Assembly: GCA_902478885.1 (NCBI GenBank)
Contig: CABSMS010000006.1
Coordinates: forward strand, 1-38,873
Length of the DNA: 38,873 nucleotides
Source: an uncultured Collinsella sp.
GTDB taxonomy: Bacteria > Actinomycetota > Coriobacteriia > Coriobacteriales > Coriobacteriaceae
Direction of reading: 5' to 3'
How positions within the stretch are numbered: the first letter of the stretch is position 1; every line of letters starts with the position of its first letter. Below, piece by piece: positions 15,716 through 23,638 of this stretch. Made by a program: the position numbers and the translations under genes. Under the pieces are notes generated by a model. The model had not been told where the DNA came from. It worked only from the letters and a program-made list of their open reading frames with translations, and did no database searches.

Positions 15716-16558
15716 CTACAGCACGGCGCACAGAGCCGCCAGCAGCACCACAACGGCCGTATAAGCCGCATCGCGCCAGCTCAACCCGGCGCGAGCGGGC
15801 GCCGGATACACACCGGCAAAGCCACGGCAAAGCATAGCCTCGTCCATCGCGCGGCTGCATTCCATCGCCTTGATAAAGGTCATGCCCATGATACCCGCGA
15901 TCGAATCGGTACGCGAAAATCCCTCGGGCGCACGGCCAACGCTGCGCAGCATGACCGATTCGCACAGATCGTGCGCCGTACGACCCAGCACCTCGATGTG
16001 CTTGAGCGCCATATCAAACGTAAAGATAACTTCGTCGGGTAGATGCAGCATCTTGAGCGCCGCCGACATGCGGCTCCACGTGAGGGTCCACGAAACGCCC
16101 AGCACCAGCGACACATTAATGAAGGTCTTGAGCGCAATCTTGAGCATGGCGCCCGTAGCGGAAGCACCCAGCAGCAGGGCAGGCAGCGCCAAAACCACTG
16201 CGAGCCCCGCGGCGCCAAGCGCCGGCACAAAGGTCGCGCGCAGCCCGCGTACGGGACGCACGGCAACGAGCACCAGCGCAATGGCCGCCATCAACATGAG
16301 GTACAGCGGGCTTTGTGTCAGGCACACGCACAGGACGCAAACGAATATCCCCACCAGGCGCACCGGAGCCGAAACGCAAGAAAGGGCGCGGTCGACCATC
16401 GACCCGCCCTCGTGCGCGCCTCCACCCAGGCGAACCCGCTCAAGCAGGCTCGCCAGGTGCAGGACATTCTTTTGCATCACACGATGCCGAGCCCCCACGG
16501 GCTCGTAACGCTGCTCGACCGCAAGCCAGCTAGGCAGCTCGGCTATTGCCATGAGCAC
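15716..16558 (-). CDS. cbiQ: ECF transporter transmembrane protein (CbiQ-type)
   Basis: Membrane scaffold (T-component) that couples the CbiO ATPase to the metal-binding CbiM subunit. The 280-residue protein has hydrophobic segments at about 65-110 and 125-160 and the cytoplasmic coupling helices with the family's Ala-Arg-Gly-type motifs, here ESVMLRSVGRAPEGF and AMDEAMLCRGFAG. The C-terminal helix is at about 260-280. The start codon is GTG at 16558, behind AAGGA; an ATG at 16552 is possible. It overlaps cbiM by 29 bases. Confidence 0.88.
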   Translation of the reverse strand: MLMAIAELPSWLAVEQRYEPVGARHRVMQKNVLHLASLLERVRLGGGAHEGGSMVDRALSCVSAPVRLVGIFVCVLCVCLTQSPLYLMLMAAIALVLVAVRPVRGLRATFVPALGAAGLAVVLALPALLLGASATGAMLKIALKTFINVSLVLGVSWTLTWSRMSAALKMLHLPDEVIFTFDMALKHIEVLGRTAHDLCESVMLRSVGRAPEGFSRTDSIAGIMGMTFIKAMECSRAMDEAMLCRGFAGVYPAPARAGLSWRDAAYTAVVVLLAALCAVL

Positions 16559-17615
16559 CGCTTTCCTTAACCGTCAGCGAGATCAGACGGAATGCGATGG
16601 TGAGCACCGCCACGCCAATCACGCCGGACAGGATATACATGGCAGCCTGACCGGCAAAGCCAAGACCCTGTTCCTCGGAATAGGCCTGCAGGTAATCACC
16701 CGTAGGCAGAGCGTCGGCAAAGGTCGGAGTATCGAGGCCGACCGAAGCCCGCAGACTGTCGTCACCAGCCTCCTGAACGGCAGTCGCGGCGCCCTCGGCG
16801 TCCCACTCGCCCCAGGCGTCACCGGTAGCAAGCAAGCCGAGCGGCGTAGCCACGACAAGCACGGCAACCAAGATGAGCGCGGGGACCAGCGAGGTCTTCT
16901 TGGCAGCAGCGCCCTCGGCAGCAAGCTGTCCATCGGCGGCTTCGGGGCCGACGATAACGCTCGGCGCCGTCTTCTTGATAAAGCCGTAGATCGCGGCAGT
17001 CGCCACGCCCTCGACCACGCCGGCTACCAACATATGCGGGATCATCATGGCCGGAATGGCAATGGACAGCGGGAAGGGGCAGTACAGCGGAGCGCCCGAA
17101 GCATTCGTGAAAAGCATCGGCTGAATACCAAACTCGATTGCTGCGCACAGGGCCGCCAGGCACAGGCCGACCCAGCCGCTTACGATGGCCGAAACCGAGG
17201 TGCCCCAGCTCTTGTCGTGCAAACGGCTGTTAAGCGCGCGGAACACGATGGCTGCGGCAAACGGCAACACGAAGGCCATGTTAAAGCAGTTAGCGCCAAA
17301 GGACAGGATGCCGCCGTCGCCAAACAGCAGCGCTTGCAGCGCCAGCGCGACCGAAACCGCGATGGCAGCGGCCTCGGGACCCAGCAGCAGCGCGATGAGC
17401 GCGCCGCCGACGGCGTGGCCTGTGGTGCCGCCGGGCAGCGGCACGTTGAACATCATAAGCAAGAAGGAAAATGCGGCGCAGATGCCCAGGAAAGCCATGT
17501 GCTCGCGATCGAGCGTGGCGCGCACCTTCTTGATACAGTGAACCCAGACGGGCACCATTGCCACCGCCATGACGGCATCGGTCTGCGGGGACAGATAATT
17601 ATCTGGAATGTGCAT
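16530..17615 (-). CDS. cbiM: ECF nickel/cobalt transporter substrate-binding protein (CbiM/NikM)
   Basis: Metal-selective membrane subunit. It starts MHIPDNYLSP, the hallmark N-terminus in which Met1 and His2 help bind Co2+ or Ni2+, and has the conserved GGTTGHAVGGALIALLLGP and FGDGGILSFGANCFNMAF. At 361 residues it is longer than a plain CbiM (about 220). The C-terminal part (about 240-350) has a membrane helix, an outside loop with GDAWGEWD and a last helix, so the CbiN/NikN-like extra component is fused to it. GGGAGG stands 5 bases before the ATG. The NikR-type operator ahead of it favours nickel over cobalt. Confidence 0.93.
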   Translation of the reverse strand: MHIPDNYLSPQTDAVMAVAMVPVWVHCIKKVRATLDREHMAFLGICAAFSFLLMMFNVPLPGGTTGHAVGGALIALLLGPEAAAIAVSVALALQALLFGDGGILSFGANCFNMAFVLPFAAAIVFRALNSRLHDKSWGTSVSAIVSGWVGLCLAALCAAIEFGIQPMLFTNASGAPLYCPFPLSIAIPAMMIPHMLVAGVVEGVATAAIYGFIKKTAPSVIVGPEAADGQLAAEGAAAKKTSLVPALILVAVLVVATPLGLLATGDAWGEWDAEGAATAVQEAGDDSLRASVGLDTPTFADALPTGDYLQAYSEEQGLGFAGQAAMYILSGVIGVAVLTIAFRLISLTVKESGAHGNSRAA

Positions 17616-17672
17616 GTACGCCTCCCGGTTATCGGCGCACGGAATTGCAACGCCGCTTGAATCACCTTTCCA

Positions 17673-17700
17673 GTGTTACGTAATGTCAGATTCGTAACAC
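17673..17700. promoter_or_regulatory. NikR-type operator
   Basis: GTGTTAC-N14-GTAACAC, a perfect inverted repeat (8-bp arms when the adjoining G/C is counted). This agrees with the NikR site described for Desulfovibrio/Geobacter-type NikR proteins (GTGTTAC-N13/14-GTAACAC), from memory. It covers the first transcribed bases of the cbiM operon, a good position for repression by nickel-bound NikR. No nikR gene is in the window. Confidence 0.72.
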
Positions 17701-17710
17701 GCCGCGGGCT

Positions 17711-17739
17711 ATCATAGCAAAACGGCGCACTGCCGACAA
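17711..17739 (-). promoter_or_regulatory. Promoter of the ECF metal transporter operon
   Basis: On the minus strand TTGTCG (17734-17739), exactly 17 bp, then TATGAT (17711-17716). Transcription would begin about 17705, immediately before the NikR-type site. The -35 lies in the loop of the hairpin at 17721-17753. Confidence 0.72.
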
Positions 17740-17753
17740 AGCAGCACGCCGTT
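17719..17753 (-). terminator. Probable terminator of pheST
   Basis: Minus-strand hairpin with arms AACGGCG (17747-17753) and CGCCGTT (17721-17727), extended by TGC/GCA inside, and then T4. It lies about 110 bp after the pheT stop and overlaps the next operon's promoter. Confidence 0.55.
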
Positions 17754-17860
17754 ATGTAATGCGCGTGTCATATATGCAGGCTCAACGGTGCCTTATACCG
17801 AAAACAGCAGTCACGTAAGACTCGGCGGCAGCCGACGCTGGCCTATATCCGGCGCAGGAC

Positions 17861-20314
17861 CTAGCCGCGGACCTCGCCGTTTACGCCCTTGCACACCTTG
17901 GTAACGATCTTCTGGTGCGCCTTTTCGACCTCTTCGCTGGTAAGCGTGTGGTCGTCGGAGCGATACGTAAGCGCAAAGGCCATGGACTTCTTGCCCGCTC
18001 CGATGCGGATGGGATCGCGGTAGACGTCGAACAGACGCACATCCTCGAGCAGCTTGCCTCCGGCGCTGGTAATACGGCGCTCAAGATCCTCGCAGGTCAC
18101 AGTGTTGTCGACCACGATAGCAAGGTCGTGCTCAACGGCCGGGTACTGCGAGAACTCACGGTAGTTCTCCTGGTTGCGGGCGCCCTTGATCAGCTTGTCC
18201 AGGTCGAGCTCGAAGGCAACGACGACCTCGTCGATGCCCATGGCTTCGCGCGCCTCGGGGTGGATCTCGCCGACCCAGCCCAGCACGGTGCCACCGGACA
18301 GAACCTCGGCCGCACGACCCGGCTGCAAGAAAGCGTAGCCCTCGCCCTCGACGGGACGGAAGCGAACCTTCTCGATGCGCAGCTGGGCGAGCAGCTCCTC
18401 GACAATGCCCTTGCCAAAGAAGAAGCGCAGCTTGCGGTACTTCATGGTCCAAGACTGCTCGCTCCACTGGCCCGAGAGCACGCCCGCCACGGACTTAGTC
18501 TCCTTGGGCAGGCTGGCGTTCTCGCGGCCATGGAACAGGCTGCCGACCTCGTACAGGTGCACGTTGGGCGTGCCGTGGGCCTCGTTATAGGCCACAGACT
18601 GCAGCAGGCCCGGCAGCAGCGAACGACGCATCTCGGTCTGCTCGGCTACCAGCGGGTTCATGAGCACCACGGGGCAGCCGCGGCCTTCGGTGGACATGCC
18701 GATCTTCTCCAGGTCGCCCGGGGCGGCAAAGCCAAAGGTCGTGGTCTCGTTGAGGCCGCAGGCGCGCAGGATCTCGCCGACCTTGCGGGTGAGCTTCTGC
18801 TCGCGGGTCAGGCCGCCGATGTGGTTCTTGGCAGCTGGGATGGTCGCCGTCACGCGGCCCATGCCCCACAGGCGCAGGACCTCCTCGATCAGGTCAATCT
18901 CGCGCGGCAGGTCGGGACGGAAGCTCGGCGGGGTGACCATGAAGTCCTCGCCGTCGCGCTCGACGGTGCAGCCCAGGCGGGTGAGCGAGCGCTCGATAAA
19001 GTCGGGTTCGATGTCGGCACCGCAGATGGCATGCACACGGGCCAAGCGCAGCTTAATGCTGTCGATGGTCTTGGGCGCAGGGAACACGTCGACATAGCCG
19101 GGAGCAACCTCGCCGCCGGCGATCTCCCCGATCAGCGCGCAGGTAACGTTGGCGACATCCACGCAGCCGGTCTCATCGACCTGACGCTCAAAGCGAATGG
19201 AGGCATCGGAGATCAGCGACAGGTCGCGGCTGGTGTGCGAGGTGCGACCGGCGTTGAAGCAGGCGCTCTCGACCATCACGTCGACGGTGTCGTCCTCGAT
19301 CTCGGAATCCATGCCGCCCATAACGCCGGCCAGCGCCACGGGACGCTCGCCGTCGGTGATGAGGCCCATGCCGGCGTCGAGCGTGCGCTCCTCGCCGTCG
19401 AGGGTCGTAAACTTCTCGTCCTGTTGGGCGGCACGAACCACCACGCGACGCCTGCCATCGCGCTCGGCAAAGGTGTCCAGATCAAAGGCGTGCAGCGGCT
19501 GACCGGTGAGCATCATCACGTAATTGGTGATGTCGACGATGTTGTTGTGCGGGCGCACGCCCAGGGCGTTGAGGCGCTTGACCATCCAGTCGGGCGAGGG
19601 GCCGACCTTCACGTTGCGCACGATGCGGGCGACATAGCGGTCGCACAGGCCCTCGTCGGCAATCTCGACGGAAAGCTCGTCGTCGGTCGCGCGGCCGGTC
19701 TCGGCCTTGATGGCGGGCAGCTCAACGTGGAAATCGCGGTCGAAGATGGCGCCGGTCTCGCGGGCCATGCCGATCATGGACAGGCAGTCGGGACGGTTGG
19801 GCGTGATCTCGCAGTCGAGCACGGTGTCGCTCGAGCCCACGTACTCGGCAAACGGCATGCCGCAGGGCGTATCTTCGGGCAGGATCATAATGCCGGAGTG
19901 GTCGCCGCCCAGGCCGAGCTCGCGCGCAGAGCAGTTCATGCCCATGGACACGACGCCGCGAAGCTTGCTCTTCTTGATCTTGACGTCGCCGGGAAGCACG
20001 GCGCCGATCATGGCCGTAACGATGTGGTCGCCGGCCTCGAAGTTCTGCGCGCCGCAGACGATTTGCAGCGGGGCAGGATTGCCGTCGGCGTCGAGGTTCT
20101 TGTCACCCACGTCGACCGAGCACACATACATGTGGTCGCTATCGGGGTGCGGGGTCTTGGTGAGCACCTTGGCGGTCACCACGTGGTCGAAGGACTCGCC
20201 CACGGTGTCGATCGCCTCGACCTCGGTGCCGGTACGGATATATTCGTCCGAAAGGGTCTTGGGATCCTCCGGAATATCGATCATGGTCTTGAGCCAGTCG
20301 TAAGAAACGCGCAT
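17861..20314 (-). CDS. pheT: Phenylalanyl-tRNA synthetase beta subunit
   Basis: Beta chain of the alpha2-beta2 enzyme that charges tRNA-Phe. The 817 residues are in the normal range. Domains in order: tRNA-binding OB fold (about 40-155), B3/B4 editing domain (about 210-400, with PHNNIVDITNYVM), B5 (about 410-480), the catalytic-like core (about 490-690, LWGMGRVTATIPAA) and the C-terminal FDX-ACB anticodon-binding domain (about 720-815, FSQYPAVEHDLAIVVD). AAGGAG stands 9 bases before the ATG. It lies 63 bp after pheS and is presumably co-transcribed from the T-box-controlled promoter. Confidence 0.97.
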   Translation of the reverse strand: MRVSYDWLKTMIDIPEDPKTLSDEYIRTGTEVEAIDTVGESFDHVVTAKVLTKTPHPDSDHMYVCSVDVGDKNLDADGNPAPLQIVCGAQNFEAGDHIVTAMIGAVLPGDVKIKKSKLRGVVSMGMNCSARELGLGGDHSGIMILPEDTPCGMPFAEYVGSSDTVLDCEITPNRPDCLSMIGMARETGAIFDRDFHVELPAIKAETGRATDDELSVEIADEGLCDRYVARIVRNVKVGPSPDWMVKRLNALGVRPHNNIVDITNYVMMLTGQPLHAFDLDTFAERDGRRRVVVRAAQQDEKFTTLDGEERTLDAGMGLITDGERPVALAGVMGGMDSEIEDDTVDVMVESACFNAGRTSHTSRDLSLISDASIRFERQVDETGCVDVANVTCALIGEIAGGEVAPGYVDVFPAPKTIDSIKLRLARVHAICGADIEPDFIERSLTRLGCTVERDGEDFMVTPPSFRPDLPREIDLIEEVLRLWGMGRVTATIPAAKNHIGGLTREQKLTRKVGEILRACGLNETTTFGFAAPGDLEKIGMSTEGRGCPVVLMNPLVAEQTEMRRSLLPGLLQSVAYNEAHGTPNVHLYEVGSLFHGRENASLPKETKSVAGVLSGQWSEQSWTMKYRKLRFFFGKGIVEELLAQLRIEKVRFRPVEGEGYAFLQPGRAAEVLSGGTVLGWVGEIHPEAREAMGIDEVVVAFELDLDKLIKGARNQENYREFSQYPAVEHDLAIVVDNTVTCEDLERRITSAGGKLLEDVRLFDVYRDPIRIGAGKKSMAFALTYRSDDHTLTSEEVEKAHQKIVTKVCKGVNGEVRG

Positions 20315-20377
20315 ATAACTGGTCTCCTTTCATAAATGCGGCTTTGAGCCGGAAACTGCAACTAAGAAGAAAGCGTT

Positions 20378-21454
20378 CTAGAACTGGTTCAAGAACCTCA
20401 TGTCACCAGTCATCAACGTGCGCAGATCGGGCAGGTCGTAGCGCAGGGCCGCGACGCGCTCGGCGCCAATGCCAAAGGCGAAGCCGGTGTACTTCTCGGG
20501 GTCGATGCCGCAGTTGATCAGGACGTTGGGGTCGACCATGCCGCAGCCCAGGATCTCGATCCAGCCGCTGTGCTTGCAGAAGTTGCAGCCCTTGCCGCCG
20601 CACACGTGGCAGCTCACGTCCACCTCGCAGGAAGGCTCGGTGAAGGGGAAGAAGTGCGGGCGGTAACGCGTCTTGCGATCCTCGCCAAACATGCACTTAA
20701 CAAAGTAGTCGAGCGTGCCCTTAAGATCGCCAAAGGTGATGCCCTCGTCGACGACCAGGCCCTCGATCTGGTTGAACTGCGGCAGATGGCAGGCGTCGGC
20801 CGTGTCGGGACGATAGACGGTGCCCGGGCAGATCATGTAGATGGGCGGCTTTTGCGACTCCATGGTGTGGATCTGCACGCCCGAGGTCTGAGTGCGCAGC
20901 AGTACGTCGGACTCGCCATGGGCATGCGCCTCGGGGTGCGCGACGCTGCCGGGGTTGTTGTCGACCACGTAGAAGGTATCGCGGGCCGAGCGGCTCGGGT
21001 GATCCATGGGGGCGTTGAGCGCGGTGAAGTTGTAGTAGGAGGTATCGACCATGGGGCCGGACTCGACGGTGTAGCCGATGCCGCAGAAAATGTCCTCGGC
21101 CTCCTCGATGATCTGCTTGATCAGGTGCTGGTGACCGATCTGCGGACGGATGCCCGGCAGCGTGATGTCGACGGCCTCGTGCTCGAGTGCGTGCTTGAGG
21201 GCGGCGGCCTTCATCTCGGTGGTGCGCTCGTCGAGCATGCCCTCGATCAGCTGGCGCATCTCGTTGGCGCGTTTGCCCATCATGGGACGATCCTCGGGGG
21301 CGAGCTTGCCCATCATGCGCATCAGGCCGGTGATACGGCCCTTGCGACCGAGCAGCTCAACGCGCGCAGCCTCGAGCTTGGCGGCGTCGTCGGCGCTAGT
21401 GACGAGCTCCTTGGCCTCTTCCTCGAGTTTGACCAGATCATCAATCAGACTCAT
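20378..21454 (-). CDS. pheS: Phenylalanyl-tRNA synthetase alpha subunit
   Basis: Catalytic alpha chain, 358 residues, class II aminoacyl-tRNA synthetase. It has an N-terminal coiled coil (about 1-85), motif 1 around the PMVDTSYYNF region, motif 2 (HLPQFNQIEGLVVD and FPFTEPSCEVD), the Cys-rich CHVCGGKGCNFCKHSG insertion and motif 3 FGIGAERVAALRYDL. The start ATG 21454 has AAAGGGAAG just before it; the frame is open to 21565, but that stretch is the T-box terminator. It sits 85 bp after the end of that terminator. Confidence 0.97.
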   Translation of the reverse strand: MSLIDDLVKLEEEAKELVTSADDAAKLEAARVELLGRKGRITGLMRMMGKLAPEDRPMMGKRANEMRQLIEGMLDERTTEMKAAALKHALEHEAVDITLPGIRPQIGHQHLIKQIIEEAEDIFCGIGYTVESGPMVDTSYYNFTALNAPMDHPSRSARDTFYVVDNNPGSVAHPEAHAHGESDVLLRTQTSGVQIHTMESQKPPIYMICPGTVYRPDTADACHLPQFNQIEGLVVDEGITFGDLKGTLDYFVKCMFGEDRKTRYRPHFFPFTEPSCEVDVSCHVCGGKGCNFCKHSGWIEILGCGMVDPNVLINCGIDPEKYTGFAFGIGAERVAALRYDLPDLRTLMTGDMRFLNQF

Positions 21455-21539
21455 GTCTTCCCTTTCGTCTCTCGCGTATCCGCGCTCCGGGACGGCTGAC
21501 GCCGCCCGATGCTGCGGATGCGCGGCCCGGTTCGGTAAC

Positions 21540-21580
21540 AAAAAACCGCCCTCGGGCATGTGCATTGCCCAAGGACGGTT
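21540..21580 (-). terminator. T-box-controlled terminator before pheS
   Basis: Minus-strand stem-loop with arms at about 21562-21580 and 21544-21560, made of AACCGTCC...GGGC paired with GCCC...GGGCGGTT, then T6 (21540-21545). It competes with the T-box antiterminator. Confidence 0.88.
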
Positions 21581-21814
21581 GAATTCCGCGGTACCACCTT
21601 GTTTGACCCGGCGGATGTCTGGCCCGCCGCGCCCACTCTGCGCCCCTTATCGCGAGGCTCACGGCTTCCCTACTGGGGCTTCGCCGCCGCTGGCCGCGCG
21701 CCCGTTGAGGTTGCTGCTCGGGAGTGAACGCTTGGCCCTTGCCACCGCAGGAAGGCTTGCAGCCCATGACCTTCCCTCTCTTGCCGGCGACGCGGCGGGC
21801 AAAACCCTCTCCGT
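21540..21814 (-). promoter_or_regulatory. T-box riboswitch (phenylalanine)
   Basis: The minus strand holds the T-box core AAGGTGGTACCGCGG (21586-21600), followed by the terminator, so uncharged tRNA-Phe would allow read-through into pheST. Further upstream, a Stem I-like part includes GAGAGGGAAGG and GGGCTGCAAGCC. The best specifier is UUC (Phe) at 21726-21728, followed by ACUCC. The 5' boundary is approximate. Confidence 0.88.
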
Positions 21815-21957
21815 CAACGCATTGGGCTATAGGATAACACATTTCGCGAGCGCATCGCCGCGTTCCGTTTTGTTCGCGCTGGGTACAAGGCAGGTAGCTG
21901 TGCAAATTGGCCGCGCACCCGCCTGCGGCGCTCGGCCTGCGAGATTAAGGATACGGT

Positions 21958-23541
21958 ATGGGAAAGAAACTCGATAAGAAGGCCCAGGCCGCCGTGGCAA
22001 AGGCTGCCAAGGGCGTCAAGGCTGCTAAAGTCGACAAGGCCGTCAAAAAGTTCCGCAAACTCGAGGGCAAGCTGTGGACCCGCGAGTACCTGCTCAAGAT
22101 TGCCGAGTTCGATGGAGCGACGATTGCTCCTGCCAACGGCGCTGCCGCCCGTGCCGACGCCATGGGCACGCTTGCCGGCGAGCATCACAAGCTACTGACC
22201 AGCGAGAAGTCCGTTGAGCTCGTACGCTCGTTAGCGCGCGAGACGGTTGCAGGCGGACACGTAGACGACCCGCAGCTGCTCGACGAGATCCGCGTGCTCG
22301 GCCGCGACCAGCGCGAGGCAAGCGTTATTCCTACCGAGGAGGCCGAGGCCTGGACCAGGCTCACCTGCGAGGCCGACGCCGTGTGGCACAAGGCCAAGAC
22401 GGCCAACGACTGGGCGAGTTTTGAGCCCTATGTGGATAGAATCATCGCCCAACTTAAGCATCAGGCCGAACTCATGGACCCCAAGCGCGACCCATACGAC
22501 GTTTGGCTCGACCAGTACGAGCGCGGCCTTTCCGCCAAGAGCTTCGATGCGTTTTGCGATGAGGTTAAGGCGACGGTCGTGCCGCTCGTGCACGCCATCG
22601 GCGAGCGCGGCCAGCAGCCCGCTGCCGACTTTTTGCACGCCCGCGTGCCCGAGGCCGCCCAGCGCGCCATGAGCTTCGACCTTATGAAGCTCGTCGGCCT
22701 GAACCTGAACGACACCACGCTTGCCTTTACCGAACACCCGTTTAGCGAGGGCTTTGCCGTGGGTGACGCGCGCATCGCGACACACATCTACGAGAACGAT
22801 TGCATCTCCAACGTCTACAGCATCATCCACGAGGCGGGACATGCCATGTACGAGCTGGGCGTCAATCCCGCCTATGCGCGCACCCGTCTTGAGGGCGGCA
22901 CCTCCATGGGCATCCACGAGAGCCAGAGCCGCTTTTTCGAGAACACCGTGGGTCGCAGCCGTGCCTTTATGGGACCGCTGCTCGAGGTGCTGCGCCGCCA
23001 CGCACCCGAGGTCTACGGCGACGTCGACGAGGACACGCTCTACCACGCCGTGAACATCGCGCAGCCTTCGCTGATCCGCACCGAGGCCGACGAGCTCACC
23101 TATCCGCTGCACGTTATGGTGCGCTACGAGATCGAGCGCATGCTGTTTGCCGGCGAGGCCACAGCCAAGGATATCCCCGCGCTTTGGAATCGCTTCATGG
23201 ATGAGTACCTGGGCATTCCCGTTCCCGACGACACGCACGGCTGCCTGCAGGATACGCACTGGAGCGGTGGCTCGTTTGGCTACTTCCCCACCTATGCGCT
23301 GGGCAGCGCCTACGACGCCATGTTTGTGCCGGCCATGTGCCGCGACGGCGTCGACCTTACCGGTGCCTGCGCGAGCGGCGATCTGGCGCCCGTCCGCGCT
23401 TGGCTGGGCGAGCACATTTGGCAGTGGGGCCGCGCCAAGGACGCGCCGGAGCTCATCAAGGGCGCCTGCGGCATGGCGTTCGATGCCCGCTACTACTGCA
23501 GCTACCTGCAGGACAAGTTCACCACGCTCTACGAGCTGTAA
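21958..23541 (+). CDS. M32 metallocarboxypeptidase (Taq carboxypeptidase type)
   Basis: Zinc carboxypeptidase that removes C-terminal residues from peptides in the cytoplasm. The 527-residue protein carries the family motifs HEAGH (about 291-295), GIHESQSRFFEN, and RTEADELTYPLHVMVRYEIE. The DxRxT motif reads DARIAT here, one position off the usual spacing. The first 30 or so residues are a Lys/Ala-rich helix (MGKKLDKKAQAAV and on) that I do not know from the family. AAGGA lies about 6 bases before the ATG. It is divergent from pheST and convergent with glmM. Confidence 0.93.
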   Translation: MGKKLDKKAQAAVAKAAKGVKAAKVDKAVKKFRKLEGKLWTREYLLKIAEFDGATIAPANGAAARADAMGTLAGEHHKLLTSEKSVELVRSLARETVAGGHVDDPQLLDEIRVLGRDQREASVIPTEEAEAWTRLTCEADAVWHKAKTANDWASFEPYVDRIIAQLKHQAELMDPKRDPYDVWLDQYERGLSAKSFDAFCDEVKATVVPLVHAIGERGQQPAADFLHARVPEAAQRAMSFDLMKLVGLNLNDTTLAFTEHPFSEGFAVGDARIATHIYENDCISNVYSIIHEAGHAMYELGVNPAYARTRLEGGTSMGIHESQSRFFENTVGRSRAFMGPLLEVLRRHAPEVYGDVDEDTLYHAVNIAQPSLIRTEADELTYPLHVMVRYEIERMLFAGEATAKDIPALWNRFMDEYLGIPVPDDTHGCLQDTHWSGGSFGYFPTYALGSAYDAMFVPAMCRDGVDLTGACASGDLAPVRAWLGEHIWQWGRAKDAPELIKGACGMAFDARYYCSYLQDKFTTLYEL

Positions 23542-23563
23542 GGCATAACCGACACGCCAACGC

Positions 23564-23602
23564 AAAGGGGACGCCGTGGAACCAATCCGCAGCGCCCCCT
23601 TT
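23564..23602. terminator. Possible bidirectional terminator between convergent genes
   Basis: AAAGGGGACGC (23564-23574) pairs with GCGCCCCCTTT (23592-23602) with one mismatch and a 17-nt loop. Only three T follow on either strand, so it may instead be a dispersed repeat; the minus strand next to it reads GGGGACGTTCTTAAACAAC (about 23611-23629). Confidence 0.4.
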
Positions 23603-23638
23603 CCACCTAGTTGTTTAAGAACGTCCCCAATGACTACC

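Noticed and set aside
17915..20335. An 806-codon open frame antisense to pheT
   Set aside because: Same reason: composition mirrors pheT codon bias and no domain is recognisable.
21455..21565. Longer pheS start at 21565
   Set aside because: This stretch is the T-box terminator; the ATG at 21454 has a ribosome binding site and begins the usual PheS N-terminus.
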